From assembly GCA_022813625.1 (NCBI GenBank), contig JAKLMB010000007.1:1116001-1180000 (forward strand): DNA of 64,000 bases, given 5' to 3'. Position 1 is the stretch's first letter. Each line of letters begins with the position of its first letter. This DNA is from Aaosphaeria pasadenensis (Eukaryota > Ascomycota > Dothideomycetes > Pleosporales). The notes below the pieces were generated by a model. The model was not told the origin of the DNA, searched no databases, and saw only the letters and a program-made list of their open reading frames with translations. Positions 11,448 to 21,704 of this stretch are shown here, one piece after another. A program made the translations under genes and the position numbers.

Positions 11448-12700
11448 TCATGAGACGAGCTCGCCACCCAGATCCATACCAAGGCCTTCGACCTTGAGCG
11501 TCCGTGCCGTTTCGTTCGTTGGTGGGACGATGTTATCAAAGTTCAAGCGGCGTCGAGCCTCGCGAGCTGCTGCCGGTGTCTTTCCGCCGGCAGGTGTGCG
11601 ACCCCACGAACCCGTTGCCTGCGCAGGACTAGGCGTCATGTTTAGGAAATCGGCGAAGTTCAGGTTGGTGGACGGGGTGCTGAGGCCGAATGGGAAAGTG
11701 GCATCACCTCCCCTCGGGGTGGTCATCATCGACGACGGCAGCGGGGTCTGTTTCGGCGGCGGCGTGGAGGGAGCGAGCATGACTGGTTTCGAATCACCAG
11801 GTCGTGCTGGGGAGGGGGAGGTAGCTAGATACATAAGCAAATTGGCTTCGTCTTGGCCGGGGTTGCCCTCACGGGCAGCGGCGGCAGCAGTGAACCCACT
11901 TTGACGTAGACGAGCTGACCGAGCAACGGCTGGTGGGGGCGTGCGCGGTGCTCGAGGAGGAGAGGAACGGAGATGGGAGCCATTGCCGAGCTGGAACGAG
12001 GTTATCGGCAAATCTTCGTCGTCGTCTTCGGAGAGGATGGGTGATCGTGAGCCGTCTGGGACTGTGGAGGTTTCTGAGACAAATGAAAGACTAGGGGCGT
12101 GGATGGTTCCGAAGCGAGCATGTCGGCGAGCGTAGACGGGGGAGGATTCTGGGAGGCGGTGCATGGATTTCCACGATGCGGATGCTGTGTGCGAGGTCCT
12201 GACCTTGGTACGGTTGTGGTTGCTGGTGCCAGGATAGTTATTGAATGACGGGTTGTACCGAGTTCTCTTATTATGACCATGACTGCTGCCAGAACGACTT
12301 CCTGCCCTGCTTCCCGAGCGCTGGAGCTCATCCGAGAATATGGGGGCGGCGAGAGGGGAGGAGTCGAGCACGCCTGTGGGATAGAAGCGTTCGGATACGC
12401 TCGAGGCATCGGACATGGTTTCGTTGCTAGAACCGGGACGTTTGCGCTTGAGCTCGACATCGACTCTGGGCTCGAGAGCATCGAGACTGAGACTCTCCCA
12501 GCCATGCTTGATCTTGACATTAGCCAAAGCGAGACGGTTCTGCAGGGTGCGGGTCATCTATTGAACGCAATGTTAGCCATCAATGCTGATTTCCTGGAAG
12601 GATAAGATTGTCCACAATTAGTTGGTACATGGGGAGGTCAAACCTTGGAGACCTGAGCCCTCCGCAGGACTTTGTTTGCGACCTCGGCGGGTTGATCCAT
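11448..12700 (-). CDS. Whi5/Nrm1-type G1/S transcription repressor
   Basis: Exon 1 is 12700-12644 and exon 2 is 12557-11448 (read on -), giving 388 residues with an 86-bp intron in phase 0. The N-terminal block (KVLRRAQVSKMTRTLQNRLA, then LANVKIKHGWESLSLDALE, ~residues 11-48) matches the short Whi5 domain (PF08528 type) that docks on SBF/MBF transcription factors to hold back G1/S genes until CDK phosphorylation. The rest is disordered and Ser/Pro rich, with many SP/TP sites. It has two hydrophobic islands, NLLMYLATSPSP (~258-269) and NFADFLNMTPSP, plus ARRRLNFDNI near the C-terminus. An acidic patch (SEDDDEDLP) and an R/S run are also seen. Assignment to the Whi5/Nrm1 family is good; which of the two paralogue roles it plays cannot be told. 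The upstream exon is inferred from splice sites and the family-like join. Confidence 0.82.
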
Positions 12701-13627
12701 TCTGTCGGTGGTGGCAGTGACGATGGTAGAGGTGTTAGTAGAGGCTATGATGGTTGAAGTCATGAAGCCGGCTCGAAAGGAAGAAAGGTACAGCCGGAAG
12801 GAAGAAAAGGAGCGGGGAGGGGGAAGAGGAGGAGGGGAAAAGAAAAGATTGAGATCCCTTCGAGAGAGGAGGTTTCAAGGCGAGCACGAGAGAGAGAGAG
12901 GGAGCTGAACAGCCGGAGGTGGTAGGAGAGGGAGAGGAATGTGAGGAGGTTTGACTGGTCTGGGCACGGTGCGGTTGGAGCTAGGTGAAAGCGGGATAGC
13001 TTCAGGCTGCGAGCACAGGCGCTCCTTTGATTATTGGCGTGAGGGCAATTGGCATGCAGCCCTTGTCTCTCTCTCTGTAGTAAGTAACTACTCGTATGAG
13101 TAAGTCAGCAGGCAAGCGAGAGAGTAGAGAAGTGAAGAGGAATGAGCAGAGGCAGAGAGAAAGAGAGCAGAAGGTATAAAGTGTGAGTGAATATTATTCC
13201 TTCCGTGGATTTAGTTAGGGATGGGTACGAGCTATCTGTCTACGAGGTGAAGCTCAGCATTGTGGTGCTGTAGGTAGGTAGCTTTAAGCATGGCGCAGTA
13301 CAATATAGTACAGCATAGACAGTACTCCGTAGAATGCATTCGGTTTGTACTCGTAAGTTCAGCAGGGCAAGGATGAAGGTTAAGTTAGACTTATTATTGT
13401 TGGAAAAAGGGCTGCAGGGGTGGTGATGGTCGTCCTAATTGATGTAATAATGTTCCGTATCAATATCATCATTTTGGGAAGAAGGTACTGTAATCTAACA
13501 TGAATTACAATACAATACAGTACAGAAGATGGATCCGCTTCTACCGGTGTCCCGCAACATCTCGCACTCAGATTCGCCAACTAAATACTCGTTCACGACT
13601 AACCGAAAGCTTGTTCTTATCTCTCTC

Positions 13628-13675
13628 TTCCTGTTCCTGTTCCTGTTCCTGTTCTCGTTCTCGTACTCGTACTCG
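13628..13675. repeat. graded hexamer repeat TTCCTG-TTCTCG-TACTCG
   Basis: Eight hexamers in a row: four TTCCTG, two TTCTCG, two TACTCG, each step differing by one or two substitutions. The final units create the ACTCGTA word that recurs in other intergenic regions of the window. Confidence 0.85.
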
Positions 13676-13742
13676 TTGCTGTTCCTGTGTCTTGTTCCTG
13701 TTCTAGCGACTCGTAGTTACAAGTACTACCTACCTAAGTTAC

Positions 13743-13759
13743 TACTCGTACCTAGGTAG
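13743..13759. repeat. 17-mer shared with 45351-45367
   Basis: TACTCGTACCTAGGTAG is identical at both sites and contains the palindrome TACCTAGGTA, which also occurs at 33585-33594. Confidence 0.85.
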
Positions 13760-14427
13760 GTACTCGTAAGTATGTTCTTGTAGTCTTGTAGGAGTTCAAC
13801 TCATATTCCTGCCTCTTGGACTCTATTGAAGGCCTGACCTTTCCTTTCCGATGGTCTCCCCATCGTCATTGGCTGATTTGTTTGTTTGTATCTTTCCACA
13901 TGCAGCCACAGCAATTAACCCCCACCCATTTCCGTCACCTCCTCCCAACATATTGTGTACTATCTATGATAAGTACCTCCCTATGTGCTCCGTATATACC
14001 ATGTGCTATGTACATAAGGAGTAGTATAGTGGTGATTGCGCAGCAAGCAGCTTGCATTACTTGCTGCATCCCATTGACTGACTGACTCTCCATCTCCTCG
14101 TCCTCTCCTCCCCTCCCATTCATCCGACTATCCGTCTACAACAGCTACTTAGATTAGGTACCTAACCTATGTGCGGTGTGGAGTATGTACACGTACTGTC
14201 GCAATCCAGCACTCAGCTACGAGTTCACTTGTTAAGTTAACTAAGTAGGTACCTGGTACCACCCCTAGTCCCCCAAGACGTCATCGCCCGGATTGCTCGG
14301 TTCATTTTCCATCTTCAACAGATCAGATTCCACATTGCCAATTCCCCCAATAACCCACCCCCATCATATCCTATTGTATCTCAATTCCCATCTTGTTGTG
14401 TGCAACATCCTGCACTGCACCGCCCTG

Positions 14428-14475
14428 CCCTGCTGCTTGCCCTGCTGCTTGCCCTGCTGCTTGCCCTGCTGCTTG
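14428..14475. repeat. 12-bp tandem repeat, four copies
   Basis: Four perfect copies of CCCTGCTGCTTG in the leader region upstream of the metallopeptidase gene. The unit is divisible by three, so it keeps an overlapping frame open and would encode a CCLP tetrapeptide repeat, but that frame lacks other signs of coding. Confidence 0.85.
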
Positions 14476-14994
14476 CCGTCCGTGTCGGCTAGTACCTCTT
14501 TCATAACCTCTTGCGTCTCCCTCCACCCATCAGGAATCAACTTGTACCACAACATCCCCAACCTGTCCTCCCTTCCTCCCGCCCTGCTGCTGCCCTGCAG
14601 TAGATACATCCGAAAGCATTATCTGCTCATCCACCACTTTCGCTCACTCCTCAAGATACACCACCGCATATCCTTCAAACACCCTGCCTCCCGCGCTTGC
14701 GCTGCGTTCCCTGCGTGCGACATTGTGATTCCTCTCTTGTGGCGTTGTTTCCTAATTGCATGTACCTATTCTCCACAAGAAAAGAAAGATAAACGTCCCA
14801 ACCTCAACTGCCTGCCAACGCTCTCTTCGCCAACACTGCTCGCTCTCACAATCGCAGCCTTTTCCTGGATTACGCGTCCGACATAGCCCATCTTCTTCAT
14901 TTGTTCAATACCTCGACACCTCGGCGCATTCATGTTGCCATAGGTCATACACACTCCTTGTTCAGACTCGCCAAGCGCCTGCAATCACAATACC

Positions 14995-17517
14995 ATGCCT
15001 TCATTCCTCGCCAGTCTTCGGCGGAGATCCAAGGGCGATGTTAGAGCAAAGAAATTCGAAGGCGAGCCAAAAGCCGTAACTTCCGCTACGACCAATGGCC
15101 ATGCCGTCAATACTATTAATAATGCCATCGGTCGAAGGAAGTCTTCCTCAACACTGGCATCCTCCGCTACAACACCTGCAACATCCTCCGCATCTGACGA
15201 CGTGCATCCAGCTTCTAAAGGTCCAAAAACTGGCAATACACCATTACCTCCTGCCCTCCCCGTGCGACCAACTATAAATACCAACACCAAACGATACAGC
15301 ATGAATGTGAGTGTACCGGAGCATCGTATCCTCGACTTTCTTCTGATCTCAACCACAGGGCCTAAACTCCGCCTCCTCCAATGGCTCCCAAATGTCAATC
15401 AATCGCTCATCGCTGCTTGCCCCACGCGTCACCTCCGTTTCGGATAATTCTTGGGTATGGACGGAGATCTAATGCGCAAAGCAAGGTAGCACTCGCTAAT
15501 TGGGCAAAACAGGTACACCAGCAAGTTCTGCTCATCAATGGTCAGATCGGTGACACCATAGCCAGGCCATTGGACGGTCAAATCGTCGTAAACCATCATC
15601 AAGGTCGATTCCCAGCCACCGTGTGGCCAGTCTGCGACTCCCACTTCAAAGCCCTCATTCACCTTGAACCGGGGCATAACCAGATTCGGCTTGATTTTAC
15701 TTCACCGAAGGTCTCAAATGGTGGTTCGTCAGTTCCATCTCACGCCTCCTTCTTGCATGTGAATTACCTACCTCTCAACGACTGTCCTCCCCTGCAGCTG
15801 GCCATCATCCTCGGCAGCGATTCCGACGGCACATACGATGCTACCCCCGATCGAAAGAACCGGGAAGGCAATGGACTCGATCTTGCCATCAAGAAATTCC
15901 GCATGTCTGCGTACCTGTGGCAAGCTTTCACCGGGGAGCAAATGTACAGGCAGGGCTTCGGCCGTCGATGTTTCCGGTTCGAGGATTCATGGGAGCCAGG
16001 TACCCTCAATGTCCAGGATTGGAATTCTGGAGAGTACAGGTCTCAGGCCAAGATACATCTCATCCGATCAAAAAGGACCGTTGCGGAGATCCGAGACTTG
16101 GAATTTGCCCAGCAATATGGACCAGCTAAGAAGAAGAACGAGCTGTATGACATTGCTATGGATGAAGTCAAGACATATTTCGGCTCTCGCCAGGGCCAGA
16201 AAACCTTTGTCTCATGCCTGTTCCTCGATACGCAATGGGATCCAAAGGTCAAAACTATCCGAGGTCACGCTGCACTGGGTGGAGGGGATAATAACTTTGG
16301 GCTAGCCATCTTTGGTTCTCATGCACTACAGAGCTATCCAGCTTGTCTCCAGGAGGTTCCACCAGCTTTCGGTGATTGCACCCGCACTGACACAGCATTC
16401 GTGGCCAATGATCTGAACGAATGCGGCAGCAGTTGGGAGGCGGCCAATATCGGGATTGGCGCACATATGCACGAAACTGGCCATTTGTTTGGCTGCCCAC
16501 ATCAAGAGAGCGGCGTCATGCTGCGCGACTACGTCACTCTGAATCGAACATTTGTTGCGAGAGAACCGTACTCGACACGCACCAAATCCCCCGGCCAGCG
16601 GCTCGTCCTTCCGCAACACGAGTGTGCGTGGCATAGACTCGACACTCTGCGGTTTCGATTCCATCCATGCTTTCGTATCCCACTGGATGCTAATGTGGTC
16701 GACAATAGTGTGCAGGTATGGACTGTAGACAGCGGCCAAGGAGGGGTAATAGCCACATCCAAGTCGGGCGTTGCGTGGGTGGAACTGTATACTCCCGATG
16801 ATGATGTATGTCACTATTGGAAAGAGTGGCCCGAGATCGATATGCAGTACCCTCGACAGGTTACACTAGTCGACGCAGAACTCCGCGGCATGTTACCCAA
16901 AGATAAGCGCAATTCCCGATTGAAGCTCGAAATTTTCTCCGCAGGCGGCGGAAAGCTCGTAGTAGAGGACTTTGCAAAACTGACCGATCAGAAATCTGCA
17001 CGAGTCAAAATGCCCGATGGGCGATTGGGATACCGTGGGGGAAAGTTGGGCTATTCGCAGATGGAGGGATCTCAGCCTCAAGAGGTTATCTTGGATAGTG
17101 CCTACATTCAGACGAAACTGCTGGTGTCCATCAAAGTCTATCACGGATTTGCATTGGATGGGGTCGAGTTCATTTATGAAGATTCGACCACCCAACTTTT
17201 TGGCAAGCGAGGCGGAAAGCCTGGAGGATCCGATTTCTTCCTTGATACCCGGAAAGGAGAAATGCTTATGGGTTTTGCGCTCCGGGCTGGTTTGTGGATT
17301 GATGGGTTGCAAATTTTGACCAGCCAGGGCCGGAAGAGCGAGTGGTTTGGAAATCCCACCGGCGGTAGCGGGTACGTTTGATTCCTTACCCAACATTAAT
17401 TATTATACTAACACACTCAGCCACACGCTCATCCCTCCTCGCGGTTATACCATTGGCGGTATATCTGGTTCCTGCGCTCAGTGGGTCGATGGTTTCTCGC
17501 TGATCATCACGCGATGA
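14995..17517 (+). CDS. putative zinc metallopeptidase with jacalin-like C-terminus (YIL108W type)
   Basis: Exons 14995-15306, 15359-15454, 15513-17371 and 17421-17517 encode 787 residues. The family is the poorly characterised fungal metallopeptidase group that includes budding yeast YIL108W. The zinc site HETGH lies at ~456-460 in a GAHMHETGHLFGCPHQ context, so the catalytic HExxH and a downstream His are intact. The C-terminal ~150 residues (GRLGYRGGKLGYSQMEG ... GGISGSCAQWVDGFSLII) look like a jacalin-type beta-prism lectin repeat with Gly-rich strands. The first ~110 residues are a basic, Ser/Thr-rich disordered leader (MPSFLASLRRRSKGD...), with no signal peptide, so the protein is predicted cytosolic despite its protease-lectin layout. 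The short exon 2 was placed because it keeps frame (SMN|GLNSASSNGS) and rejoins VHQQVLLINGQ. Substrate unknown. Confidence 0.88.
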
Positions 17518-18468
17518 GATAGATATTATGGACTGGTTTTCTTTGACAGCTCCCAGGGGGAAAGGGGAGAACATCCGGACATACACGATACCCAATCATA
17601 CATAATAGCGTAATTACTTAACCTGCCTGTAATAGTACATACATATCGAATATAGCGTATACAGTATCAACCGTTATATAATAAAAGTACGCAACCAAAA
17701 CGTTACTCCAAGCAACTTACCATTCCCCCCAGGCGAAAAAAAAAACCAGCAAAAAGAGAAACCAATGTTAACTCGAGGTCCTACCCGGACTCGAACCGGG
17801 GTCCCCGGAAGGAATGCTTCTGATGTGAATCAGAATCCGATGTGATGACCAACTACACTATAGAACCGAACCTCTTTGGTTGCTGCTTGGTGTGATGGAA
17901 GCGTCGTTCCCACTAGAATCAAGATATACCTCGGAAACTAAGAAATATAGCCATCGCCTCACCTCCCGTCCGTGTCAATTGCATCTATACACCAAGGACA
18001 TGCAACCAAAGTTAGACGTGACGAATTGCTAACATAACGAGCCAGAAATGGGGCAGAATAATAATGTGATATTCGTATGTTTACTCGCACTCGCACTCGC
18101 TACTTATAGGCCGGCCGTCCGTCCATTATGCCGATCGATATGTCTGCCAGAAGAATGATATCCCTCCCTTTTTGTTCTCCCTTCATGTTACAAGCCGAGG
18201 AGAAAAGAAAACAATCGCCACTGAGGGAGAAACAAAAAAAAATGAAAAAGAAAGGTGCCCGTTGCGCCCAGCATTTGCAAATTCTAACGCGGTCAAAACC
18301 TCTCCCATCGGTGGAAGAAAAGTAGTACACAGGCCGGTGGGTGAGAAGGCTGCCTTGTCTTTCGCCAAAACAATCCACGAAACCACCGTGCGACTGCCAT
18401 AATCATCCCTTTCCCTGCCTTCTTTCCCCCTCGCTGTCATCTCTCTCCTTGATTCGAGTTGGAATCAA
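17518..18468. other. convergent 3' flanks around a tRNA gene
   Basis: AT-rich DNA, with the tRNA-Gln gene at 17777-17867 as its only supported gene. The remainder (17518-17776 and 17868-18468) shows no coding signal. Confidence 0.5.
17777..17867 (-). tRNA. tRNA-Gln (CUG) with 19-nt intron
   Basis: Read on -, the 91-nt gene folds as a tRNA. The acceptor strands GGTTCTA and TAGGACC pair with one wobble. The D arm contains GTGTAGTTGGT. The anticodon stem is TCGGA/TCCGG around loop TTCTGA, giving anticodon CTG. The T arm is CCCGG-TTCGAGT-CCGGG, an exact B-box. A 19-nt insertion follows position 37, the canonical nuclear tRNA intron site. The spliced length is 72 nt before CCA addition. Gln identity agrees with the anticodon and with the GGTTCTATAGTGTA start common in fungal tRNA-Gln. 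Confidence 0.9.
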
Positions 18469-19352
18469 TCAAGGCTTAGGTATATGGATGGTCTTGCTGA
18501 CCATCAAGCAACCATGCACAACCCAGAGACCGACGATGGGATGGAACTCCGCCCACGTTCCCTGTCCCCAGACGCCGAAGGGAATGTTATCGCCGATCAA
18601 GCCGTTGTAGACCCAGTACGCCATGGTGGCCGCGAGCGCCAGACTAGTTGGGATCGGGGTACCTTCGAAGTACTGGCTCTTGCCGGAGGCGTCCTTTGGC
18701 AGCATGGCGACGGTGACGTTGAACCTGGCGAGGCGGGTGAGGCCGCAGAGGACGAAGAAGGTCAGGAGGAGGTGGTCGAGCGGGGTGCGGAATCCGAGGC
18801 TGAAGGCGGCGGCGGCGGGCGACACGCCGAAGGAGATGAGGTCGGCGAGGGAGTCGAGCTCCTGGCCCATGAGGCTGGCCTTCTTGCGCCAGCGCGCCAC
18901 CTTGCCGTCCATGAAGTCGAAGAACAGGCCCAGCGGGATGAAGCCCAGCGCGAGGTACAGGTTCGTCGTCTGCGTGGGATCCGCCTGCACGCAGTATCGG
19001 AGCGAGCTAAAGACTGACATGACGCCGCAGAAGCCGTTGAGCTCGGTGATGAAATCCGCGAGGTGGAGGGCGCTGTTCGTTCAAGCACATACATGTTAGC
19101 AAATAGGCCCAATAATGGTACACATGGCAGGGCCCATCTCTCTATGTAGGATTCACGTACCGGACCATGGAGAAGTGGCCAGCTTCAGCGGATAGAAGGC
19201 GGGCCTGCTTGTCCTGAGCTGCGAGCGGGTTTCGGTCAGTTGTGGAACGGATGGGGAGGTGTGATCTGAGGTTGTGCGGGAAACTCACTCAGGTCTTTGG
19301 ATGGTGGAGCAGCGTCCTTGAGACCTGACGGCGCGCCGTTTCTTCGCGACAT
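18469..19352 (-). CDS. CHO1: CDP-diacylglycerol-serine O-phosphatidyltransferase
   Basis: Makes phosphatidylserine from CDP-diacylglycerol and serine in the ER membrane. Exons on - are 19352-19289, 19218-19161 and 19072-18469, encoding 241 residues. The CDP-alcohol phosphotransferase signature is complete: DFMDGKVARWRKKASLMGQE then LDSLAD, matching D-x2-DG-x2-AR-x8-G-x3-D-x3-D. Upstream, DKQARLLSAEAGHFSMVR|ALHLADFITELNGFCGVMSVF is the usual fungal Pss1 N-terminal block. Several hydrophobic helices follow the catalytic motif (LLLTFFVLCGL, LALAATMAYWVY, IVGLWVVHGCLMV). The first intron acceptor was chosen as GCAG rather than the nearby CTCAG because only that keeps the QDKQARL frame. Confidence 0.95.
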
Positions 19353-20469
19353 TGTGAATGATTGGGGATTTTCGTGATGTCGTCGTTTGTTGTGCGGTTA
19401 AGGCAACAGAAAGGGAAGCAGGAGGTTAGGCTGTTGAAATAGCAAGATATGTCCTAGAGAGAGGACAATGAGGAAAGGGTTTCAGGAGGAGAGAGCCCTA
19501 GAATGCTTCAATAACTCTGTCTGGGAGGAAGGAGGGGTGGTAATGGTGGTGGTAGGAGGTGTCGCGGGATGGGTTTGGTGTGTCTTTGGTCAAAGTGTGG
19601 AAGCGGGAATTTGTTCGAGAAGTTGGTTGTTCCTAAACGTCATCAAGCCGCAGCTAGAAGGAAACACAAGCCACACACAAACCACCACTGTTCTCTGTCT
19701 TCCTCGTGATCGGAACAAGGATGTTGCTCATGGGTTAGCATACGCGCGCTCTTTCTCCCTTTTCCTCTAACTAATCTCTCCTCTTCTCTATGCGCACATT
19801 CGGCAGTGCGATTATTGGCCCACCGTTCCGACTAATTATAGGGCTCTCTCATCATGGTTGCGTAGGTACTTTATGAGTAGTACGTACGAGGTCTTTTGGA
19901 GAAACCTTCTTGGCTGAACATCGTTGTGACGGCGACTCACCCATGCACAAATTCAAGCTAGACATTATCCTGATCCATCTGAACCGTGATTTACAAATGA
20001 CAATCCACATGCGAAACCTGTTTGCATAGGTGTTAGAGCATTTGATGGGGGGCTTCTAGGTCTTGTATATGGCCAGACTGGAGCTCATTACATCAAGGTA
20101 GTTGGCTATACGATGTTCTCAAATTCTAGTTTAATGGCACTGTCTCGCCGGCGTAGAGAAGCCAATGACACTCAAGATCACATATCTTCAAGACCTCACT
20201 AGACAGCTGTCATAAATCTTATCGGACTTGACATTGGTATAAATTGGATCCTGGCTTTTTTTTATGTGACAATCGACACTGCGCCCAAATGCCATTGGTG
20301 CCTTCAAAGAGAACCATGAAAAGAGTACAGAAGAGCAACCCATCCCATTTCCTGAACGCCGTAGGAGATCGCGATAGTATCGGTGGAAAGCCAGCGCTTC
20401 CGCTGGCTTTTACCACCAAAGGCGTCTTCAATCGTGACAATATCGTATGACAGACATTTCGACCGCAGC
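19353..20469. other. intergenic region between PSS and GAR1
   Basis: About 1.1 kb: promoter of the phosphatidylserine synthase gene and 3' flank of GAR1, both on -. No conserved frame or structural RNA recognised. Confidence 0.5.
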
Positions 20470-21317
20470 TTAGAAGCCTCGACCACGTCCACCGAAACCT
20501 CCCCTGCCACCGCCACGGGGTGCTCCCCTCGAGAATCCTCCGCTACCACCACGTCCACCACCACGTCCGCCTCCGAATCCACGAGAGCCACCGCGTCCAC
20601 CACGGTCGCCGAAACCTCCCCTTCCTCTTGGTGCGCCACGGCCTCCACGGCCTCCTGCTCCTCGTGGTCCGCCACGTCCGCCGGCTCGCTTAGGCTTAGG
20701 TGCACCCGGGGGTCCCTTGGGCTTGGGAAGGAACCTATTCTTGAATCAGCAAAATCGGCAGGTTAGTGATAGCATCCTATCTCACCTATCAAGGGGAAGG
20801 AGCTTGTCGCCTCCGATGAAAAACTTGTCGCCTGACTTGAATGATCCTGCCTGAATGCCTTCTTGTGGTTTGATCGTGAAATAGACTTGGTTGAGCGGCC
20901 CGAGAATCTCATCAACCTTGCCCACAGGTGTCTAGTTCGAATATCAGCTTCTGCAGAGACTCATTCGCTTAGAGCGTCCTTGCTGACCTTGTTCTCGAGG
21001 TAGATGGGTGCGTTGAAGTATGGGATCTTGGTGTTTATGGATTCGCAAAACATTTCGCCCTCGCATGCATGCACGAAGGTACCCATTTCTTTCGCGGCTT
21101 GTCAGCTTCTATCAAATACTCTCCGAATGCGCACGACTTACCGAGCACTTCAGCTGGGGGACCGAAAGATTGAGACGCTCCGCCGCGACCTGCAAAAGTT
21201 AGACTTCGCACTACATAGCTCCTGATCTGCCAGCTGCGTACCTCCACGGGGGGCAAATCCACCTCGTCCTCCTCCAAATCCACCGCCACGACCTCGGGGT
21301 GCACCGCGGAAAGACAT
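20470..21317 (-). CDS. GAR1: H/ACA ribonucleoprotein subunit Gar1
   Basis: Nucleolar subunit of H/ACA snoRNPs, needed for rRNA pseudouridylation and processing. Five exons on -: 21317-21242, 21189-21142, 21088-20988, 20931-20786 and 20734-20470, giving 211 residues, close to the yeast 205. The order is an N-terminal Gly/Arg-rich segment (FRGAPRGRGGGFGGGRGG), the conserved core (EMGTFVHACEGEMFCESINT, KIPYFNAPIYLENKTPVGKV, DEILGPLNQVYFTIKPQEGI), then a second long RGG-rich tail ending RGRGF. The tail contains the PKPKGPPGAPKPKRAGGRGG junction typical of Gar1. The third exon was defined by the family sequence E-MGTF at an AAAG|AA acceptor. It shares a 387-bp divergent promoter with THS1. Confidence 0.95.
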
Positions 21318-21499
21318 TGTGTATTGATGTGTTGGTTGCGCGCGCAATTGCTGTTGGTAGGGCTCTAGTTCCGTTTTTTCAGAAAATCTTCCCAAAGCTC
21401 GAGCCCGGCGTTTTATTTTTCCAACCACCGACCGCCAAGAGTTCTTATAGTGGGATGGTAAAGTTAAAGTTATAGTGGCCCCAGCGGGTTTTCTACATT

Positions 21500-21635
21500 T
21501 GAGTCACATTGAACAATTAATAAGGCCTAAAGATTGGCACCTTGTGTTCTTTCCTACAAAGCCGATCGATTCCTGCGGTCTGGTCAGCAATTCAGCCCTT
21601 GCATGTTTTGTTGAACCATATCCTCAATTGACTCA
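21500..21635. promoter_or_regulatory. two Gcn4/CPC1-type sites in the GAR1-THS1 promoter
   Basis: TGAGTCA at 21500-21506 and its reverse complement TGACTCA at 21629-21635, the latter 70 bp before the THS1 ATG. This heptamer is the consensus for Gcn4/CPC1/CpcA, the general amino-acid control bZIP factor. Aminoacyl-tRNA synthetase genes are known targets of that control in fungi. Presence of both exact sites in one 387-bp region is seen; their use is inferred. Confidence 0.6.
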
Positions 21636-21704
21636 GAGTAGTGTTACGATATATATCTACCCCACCATCAACCTCGAGACCCACGACCACAATACCAACA
21701 AAAC

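Larger units (their letters stand above)
12701..14994. other. 2.3-kb divergent promoter region, repeat rich
   Basis: The first ~500 bp is strongly purine-rich on +, hence a CT-rich leader for the Whi5-type gene. The rest holds graded hexamer repeats (13628), a 12-bp tandem repeat (14428), one TACTCCGTA (13323) and many TACCTA/ACTCGTA words. From 14300 to 14990 the + strand is C/T-rich, likely leader of the metallopeptidase gene. No gene is supported. Confidence 0.5.

Noticed and set aside
14293..14886. 197-codon open frame with CCLP repeats upstream of the metallopeptidase gene
   Set aside because: It is kept open by C/T-rich simple sequence, has no family resemblance, and its strand composition matches a leader. 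I kept only the tandem repeat as a feature.
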